A stretch of 7,366 bases of DNA from JAXGQD01 sp964401615. Its GTDB lineage: Bacteria; Bacillota; Clostridia; Saccharofermentanales; Fastidiosipilaceae. The stretch lies in NCBI GenBank assembly GCA_964401615.1, contig CAYNZF010000087.1, positions 1 to 7,366 of the forward strand, given 5' to 3'. A program made the translations under genes and the position numbers. Below the pieces are notes generated by a model that was not told where the DNA came from, made no database searches, and worked only from the letters and a program-made list of their open reading frames with translations. This document shows, piece after piece, positions 4,161 through 7,366 of this stretch (position 1 is its first letter; each line of letters opens with the position of its first letter).

Positions 4161-6343
4161 GCATAAAAATTGCTTTGGCGGGTAATCCCAACAGTGGTAA
4201 AACCTCCCTGTTCAATGATTTGACGGGAAGCTCACAATATGTCGGTAACTGGCCGGGTGTGACGGTTGATAAAAAAGAAGGCCTCCTGCTGGCTGATCAG
4301 GATGTGATTTTACAGGATCTTCCGGGTATTTATTCACTTTCTCCTTACACCATGGAAGAAATCATCGCCAGAAACTATTTGGTGAGTGAACAGCCGGATG
4401 CCATCATCAACATCGTGGATGCCTCCAACATTGAGCGTAATTTGTATTTGACGTCCCAGCTTCTGGAGCTGGGCATTCCCATGATTGTTGCCCTTAACAT
4501 GATCGATATCGTGCGAAAAAACGGCGATACCATCAACATGCACAAACTGAGCACGGCCTTGGGTTGTGAGTTAATCGAGACCTCCGCGGTCAAAGGAGAA
4601 GGATCAAAACTGCTGGCTGAAAAAGCGGCGGTGCTGGCCAAGGAAGCTCGTAAGACCGAACAACCGCACGTTTTTCAAGGTTCGGTCGAACATGCGCTGG
4701 CCCATATCGAAGAAACGATCGAAGCCAGAGTTGATCCGCAGCTGCTGCGGTTTTTTGCCATCAAGGTTTTTGAACGCGACCCGCGCATTCTGGATCAGAT
4801 CGCGTTGAGCGCAGAAGAACGAAAACATATTGAAGAACACATTGTCGACTGCGAAAAAGAGCTCGATGACGACGCTGAAAGTATCATCATCGATCAACGC
4901 TACAAGTTTGTTGAAAGAATTATTGAACACTCGGTGGTCAAGGGACAGGCGAAGGGCAGTTTAAGCCCCTCGGATAAAATTGACCGCATCGTGACCAACC
5001 GCTATCTGGCCCTGCCGATTTTCGCCGTGGTCATGCTGCTGGTCTACTATCTCGCGGTCACGACCATCGGCAGTATCGTGACGGATTGGACGAACGATGT
5101 CCTTTTTGGTTCCTGGATCATTCCGGGTTTGTCTGGACTGTTTGATTCACTGCAGATCGCTCCCTGGCTGAACGGACTGGTGCTTGAGGGCATTGTCGGT
5201 GGCGTTGGATCTGTCATCGGATTCCTGCCGCAGATGATCGTTTTGTTCCTGCTGCTGTCCATCCTGGAGGACGTTGGTTATATGACCCGCGTCGCTTTCA
5301 TCATGGACCGGGTCTTTCGCAAGTTCGGTCTCTCGGGAAAGTCGTTTATCCCCATGCTCATCGGCTCAGGCTGTTCGGTACCCGGCATCACCGCCAGCCG
5401 CACCATTGAGTCTGAACAGGAAAGGCGCATGACCATCATGACGACGTCCTTCATTCCCTGTGGTGCCAAACTGCCCATCATCGCTTTGTTGGCCGGCACT
5501 ATTTTCGGCGGAGCCTGGTGGGTGTCACCGCTTGCGTACTTTGTAGGCGTCGCCGCGGTCGTAATCAGCGGTGTGATGCTGAAGAAAACCAAGCTTTTCA
5601 GTGGTAAGACCTCCCCCTTTGTCCTGGAGCTGCCGACCTACCATTTTCCCACCATAAAAAACATTGTCCGTGTCACGACTGAACGTGCCCTGGATTTCGT
5701 GAGACGCGCCGGGACCATCATTCTTCTGGCATCCGTCGCAATCTGGTTTTTGTCTTCCTTCGGTTTTGACGGCGGCCGCTTCGGCATGGTCAGAGCGCAG
5801 GACCGCTCTGTGCTGGCTTACTTCGGCCGTACAATCGATGTGATTTTCGTACCTCTGGGTTTTGGTCAATGGCAGATGGTCGTAGCCACGCTGATGGGCC
5901 TGCTGGCCAAGGAGCAAGTCGTCGGCACGCTCGGCGTTCTCTATGGGGTGTCCGGGAATGCTTTGGAATTGGTGGAAGCGGGCCGTTTTAGTGGTCTGAG
6001 CAATCTCTCCCAGCATATCACCGCGTTGAGTGCCTTTTCGTTTTTGGTATTCAACTTACTCTGCGCACCTTGCTTCGCGGCCATGGGCGCGATTCAGAAG
6101 GAGATGGGCAGCCCAAGGTGGACGGCTTTCGCCCTCGCTTATTTGACCGGTTTTGCCTATGTCATTGCGCTGATCATCAACCAATTCGGCCTTTTTATCA
6201 TGGGAGGCGTGTTTACTCTCTGGACCGGGATAGCATTGCTTATGTTTGTCATCATTTTGTACTTCCTCTTCAGAAAAAACCCTTATGGTGCATCAAATAA
6301 CCCTCAATTCAACTTGAAAACGTCAAAGGAGATGTCCAAATGA
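4157..6343 (+). CDS. feoB: Ferrous iron transport protein B (FeoB), GTPase-coupled Fe(II) permease
   Basis: Cytoplasmic-membrane Fe(II) importer of 728 residues, full length for the family. The N-terminal G domain carries G1 GNPNSGKT (9-16), the switch I Thr in PGVTVDKKEG (Thr36), G3 DLPG (54-57), G4 NMID (114-117) and a G5-like SAVKG (143-147). A helical GDI-type linker of charged residues spans ~160-275, and the hydrophobic permease domain begins near 283. The two pore-region Gate signatures are present: GSGCSVPG with Cys406, and IPCGAKLP with Cys435. The conserved CAPC (Cys636, Cys639) lies in a later helix. The start ATG overlaps the feoA stop, with GGAGG at 4141-4145. It ends ATGTCCAAATGA, where the last ATGA starts the next gene. 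G4 NMID instead of NKxD is normal for FeoB. Confidence 0.98.
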   Translation: MSIKIALAGNPNSGKTSLFNDLTGSSQYVGNWPGVTVDKKEGLLLADQDVILQDLPGIYSLSPYTMEEIIARNYLVSEQPDAIINIVDASNIERNLYLTSQLLELGIPMIVALNMIDIVRKNGDTINMHKLSTALGCELIETSAVKGEGSKLLAEKAAVLAKEARKTEQPHVFQGSVEHALAHIEETIEARVDPQLLRFFAIKVFERDPRILDQIALSAEERKHIEEHIVDCEKELDDDAESIIIDQRYKFVERIIEHSVVKGQAKGSLSPSDKIDRIVTNRYLALPIFAVVMLLVYYLAVTTIGSIVTDWTNDVLFGSWIIPGLSGLFDSLQIAPWLNGLVLEGIVGGVGSVIGFLPQMIVLFLLLSILEDVGYMTRVAFIMDRVFRKFGLSGKSFIPMLIGSGCSVPGITASRTIESEQERRMTIMTTSFIPCGAKLPIIALLAGTIFGGAWWVSPLAYFVGVAAVVISGVMLKKTKLFSGKTSPFVLELPTYHFPTIKNIVRVTTERALDFVRRAGTIILLASVAIWFLSSFGFDGGRFGMVRAQDRSVLAYFGRTIDVIFVPLGFGQWQMVVATLMGLLAKEQVVGTLGVLYGVSGNALELVEAGRFSGLSNLSQHITALSAFSFLVFNLLCAPCFAAMGAIQKEMGSPRWTAFALAYLTGFAYVIALIINQFGLFIMGGVFTLWTGIALLMFVIILYFLFRKNPYGASNNPQFNLKTSKEMSK

Positions 6344-6513
6344 TTCAGTTTATTTTAAATAATATCGGCACGATCATCGTATCCGCGGTGGTGCTGCTCA
6401 TGGTGGGTCTGGCGGGTTACAAGCTGATTCGCGATGAAAAGAGTGGCAAAACAGGCTGCTCCGGCTGCAGCGGCTCGTGCAGTGCTTGTCACATTCCGGA
6501 TAACAAAGAGTAA
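6340..6513 (+). CDS. FeoB-associated Cys-rich membrane protein
   Basis: Small 57-residue protein overlapping the feoB stop codon (ATGA), with AAAGGAG at 6325-6331 eight bases upstream. One transmembrane helix spans ~6-28 (hydrophobic, ILNNIGTIIVSAVVLLMVGL), then comes a short basic-charged stretch and a tail with Cys40, Cys43, Cys47 and Cys50 (C-x2-C-x3-C-x2-C) before a His. This is the plan of the FeoB-associated Cys-rich membrane protein family, found after feoB in many Firmicutes in place of the proteobacterial FeoC. The Cys cluster presumably binds iron or a redox cofactor at the membrane and assists or gates FeoB; its biochemical role is not settled. Tight coupling to feoB argues that it is made in proportion to the permease. 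Confidence 0.88.
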   Translation: MIQFILNNIGTIIVSAVVLLMVGLAGYKLIRDEKSGKTGCSGCSGSCSACHIPDNKE

Positions 6514-6578
6514 GTGAAATACAATGCTTGAACTCGTAATCTTAAAAATCGCAGATTTAACCAATGAGACTGCGGTGA

Positions 6579-6605
6579 TTGACTTAAATATAAATAGGCT
6601 ATAAT
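6579..6605 (+). promoter_or_regulatory. Promoter of the DUF937-type gene
   Basis: TTGACT (5/6 of the -35 consensus) at 6579-6584 and a perfect TATAAT at 6600-6605 are separated by 15 bases, shorter than the ideal 17. A start near 6612 would leave a ~53-base leader. The promoter lies in the 151-base gap after the Cys-rich gene, where no terminator is obvious, so some read-through from feo is possible. Confidence 0.5.
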
Positions 6606-6664
6606 TGAGACAAGAAGATTCATGCTGCGCACAAGTTCCGGTCTCGTGACCACAAAGAGGAATT

Positions 6665-7249
6665 ATGGATTTAATGAAAGAACTTCAAGGTGTGCTGGGT
6701 AATGGAGATTTACTGGCCCAGCTGGGAAAATCCGTTGGGGCTGACCCCACACGGGTCGGTCAAGCCGCGCAATTGAGTATTCCGGCGCTCCTCAGCGGCC
6801 TGAGCGCCAATGCCAAAAGCGAGGAAGGTGCCAAATCTCTGGCCGATGCACTGGACTATCACGCTTCTAAAAACAGTGTCGACCTGGACAGCCTTGACAT
6901 TGAGGACAGCAGTAAAATGCTGGGGCATATTTTCGGTGATAAAAAGAGTGCGGTCGCAGAACAACTTTCGGCCAATTCGGGTCTATCGTCTTCACAATCG
7001 GGCGGTTTGCTGGCGATGCTCGCGCCGATCCTCATGAACATGCTGGGAAAAGAAAAACAGAGCAAAGGTTTTTCGGCGACTGATCTCTCCGACATAACAG
7101 GCTCCATGGGTAAGCAGATGGGTGGAGGCTCAGACATTTTGGGCGGTCTGACCGATCTGCTCGGTGGCGCTGACAAAGACAAAGATGACAACGGTGGTCT
7201 CCTCGGTGGGCTCAGCGGCATGTTGGGCGGTTTGTTCGGAGATAAATAG
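6665..7249 (+). CDS. DUF937-type protein with glycine-rich tail, function unknown
   Basis: Predicted soluble 194-residue protein. The N-terminal part (MDLMKELQGVLGNGDLLAQL, then a short helix ending in IPALLSGLSANAKSEEGAKSLADAL) fits the DUF937 family: alternating short helices with conserved Gly, Leu and Ala and no catalytic-looking residues. A second helical part (residues ~85-128) ends in a hydrophobic stretch GGLLAMLAPILMNMLG. The tail from ~152 is low complexity, with repeated GGL/LLGG units split by the acidic-basic cluster DKDKDD (170-175). There is no signal peptide. The start has AGAGG seven bases upstream and its own promoter at 6579-6605; a strong terminator closes it. The family function is unknown and proximity to feo may be incidental. 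Confidence 0.8.
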   Translation: MDLMKELQGVLGNGDLLAQLGKSVGADPTRVGQAAQLSIPALLSGLSANAKSEEGAKSLADALDYHASKNSVDLDSLDIEDSSKMLGHIFGDKKSAVAEQLSANSGLSSSQSGGLLAMLAPILMNMLGKEKQSKGFSATDLSDITGSMGKQMGGGSDILGGLTDLLGGADKDKDDNGGLLGGLSGMLGGLFGDK

Positions 7250-7271
7250 ACACGATCCACTTCTGTACAAT

Positions 7272-7307
7272 AAAAGGTTCAGTCTCTCTGTGAGGCTGAA
7301 CCTTTTT
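7272..7307 (+). terminator. Strong intrinsic terminator after the DUF937-type gene
   Basis: AAAAGGTTCAG (7272-7282) pairs perfectly with CTGAACCTTTT (7296-7306). Four further pairs, one of them G-U, extend the stem to about 15 bp with a 5-base loop, and five T's end it (7303-7307). The A-rich 5' side makes it likely bidirectional. Confidence 0.88.
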
Positions 7308-7342
7308 AAAAATCGATTCTTCAGCAAGCGAAAAATTATCAT

Positions 7343-7366
7343 ATGAACTTACTTAGCCGGCAAGGT
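7343..7366 (+). CDS. Possible start of a further gene, cut by the window edge
   Basis: ATG at 7343 opens eight codons (MNLLSRQG) to the window end, 36 bases after a terminator. No Shine-Dalgarno sequence stands upstream and nothing can be said about the product. Position alone makes it a candidate. Confidence 0.2.

Noticed and set aside
5525..6016. Minus-strand open frame of 163 codons opposite feoB
   Set aside because: Lies wholly within feoB, and its translation is charged and featureless; a shadow of the real gene.

Overview
The window reads as a low-to-mid GC Gram-positive (Bacillota, probably a Clostridia-like anaerobe). This rests on the Bacillus-type phosphatidylserine decarboxylase, strong GGAGG ribosome sites, sigma-A style promoters, U-tailed terminators, and a ferrous-iron operon that ends with the small Cys-rich FeoB-associated protein. 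No species call is possible from this window alone.

Two unlike halves meet at a tRNA-Ser(UGA) gene at 1995-2083 (minus strand). To its left, on the 3' side of the tRNA where integrative elements usually insert, lie the decayed end of an unrecognised gene (2-412), a minus-strand lipoprotein with a tyrosine heptad coiled coil, a Thr-rich linker and a C-terminal beta-rich domain (453-1103), and about 890 bases without a gene. That gap is full of inverted repeats. It includes two near-identical ~35-bp repeat units placed symmetrically around a 26-bp palindrome (1701-1806), and an 11-bp-phased TAGTATCA pair close to the tRNA. I read this half as the tRNA-proximal end, possibly degraded, of an integrated element. 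No integrase remains in view.

To the right the sequence is compact and housekeeping-like. Phosphatidylserine synthase (pssA, minus, 2344-2886) and phosphatidylserine decarboxylase (psd, plus, 2991-3758) are divergent and share a 104-bp regulatory gap; together they make phosphatidylethanolamine from CDP-diacylglycerol. A 159-bp gap holding three GTTAGC-type elements and a U-tailed hairpin leads into feoA (3918-4160), feoB (4157-6343) and a 57-residue Cys-rich membrane protein (6340-6513). These three overlap by 4 bases at each junction and form a ferrous-iron uptake operon. A DUF937-type glycine-rich protein (6665-7249) follows with its own promoter and a strong terminator. A possible next gene starts at the window edge.

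I found no previously undescribed system that I can assert with confidence. The best candidates for something new are the symmetric repeat/palindrome array at 1701-1806 with its hairpin-rich surroundings, and the lipoprotein beside it.
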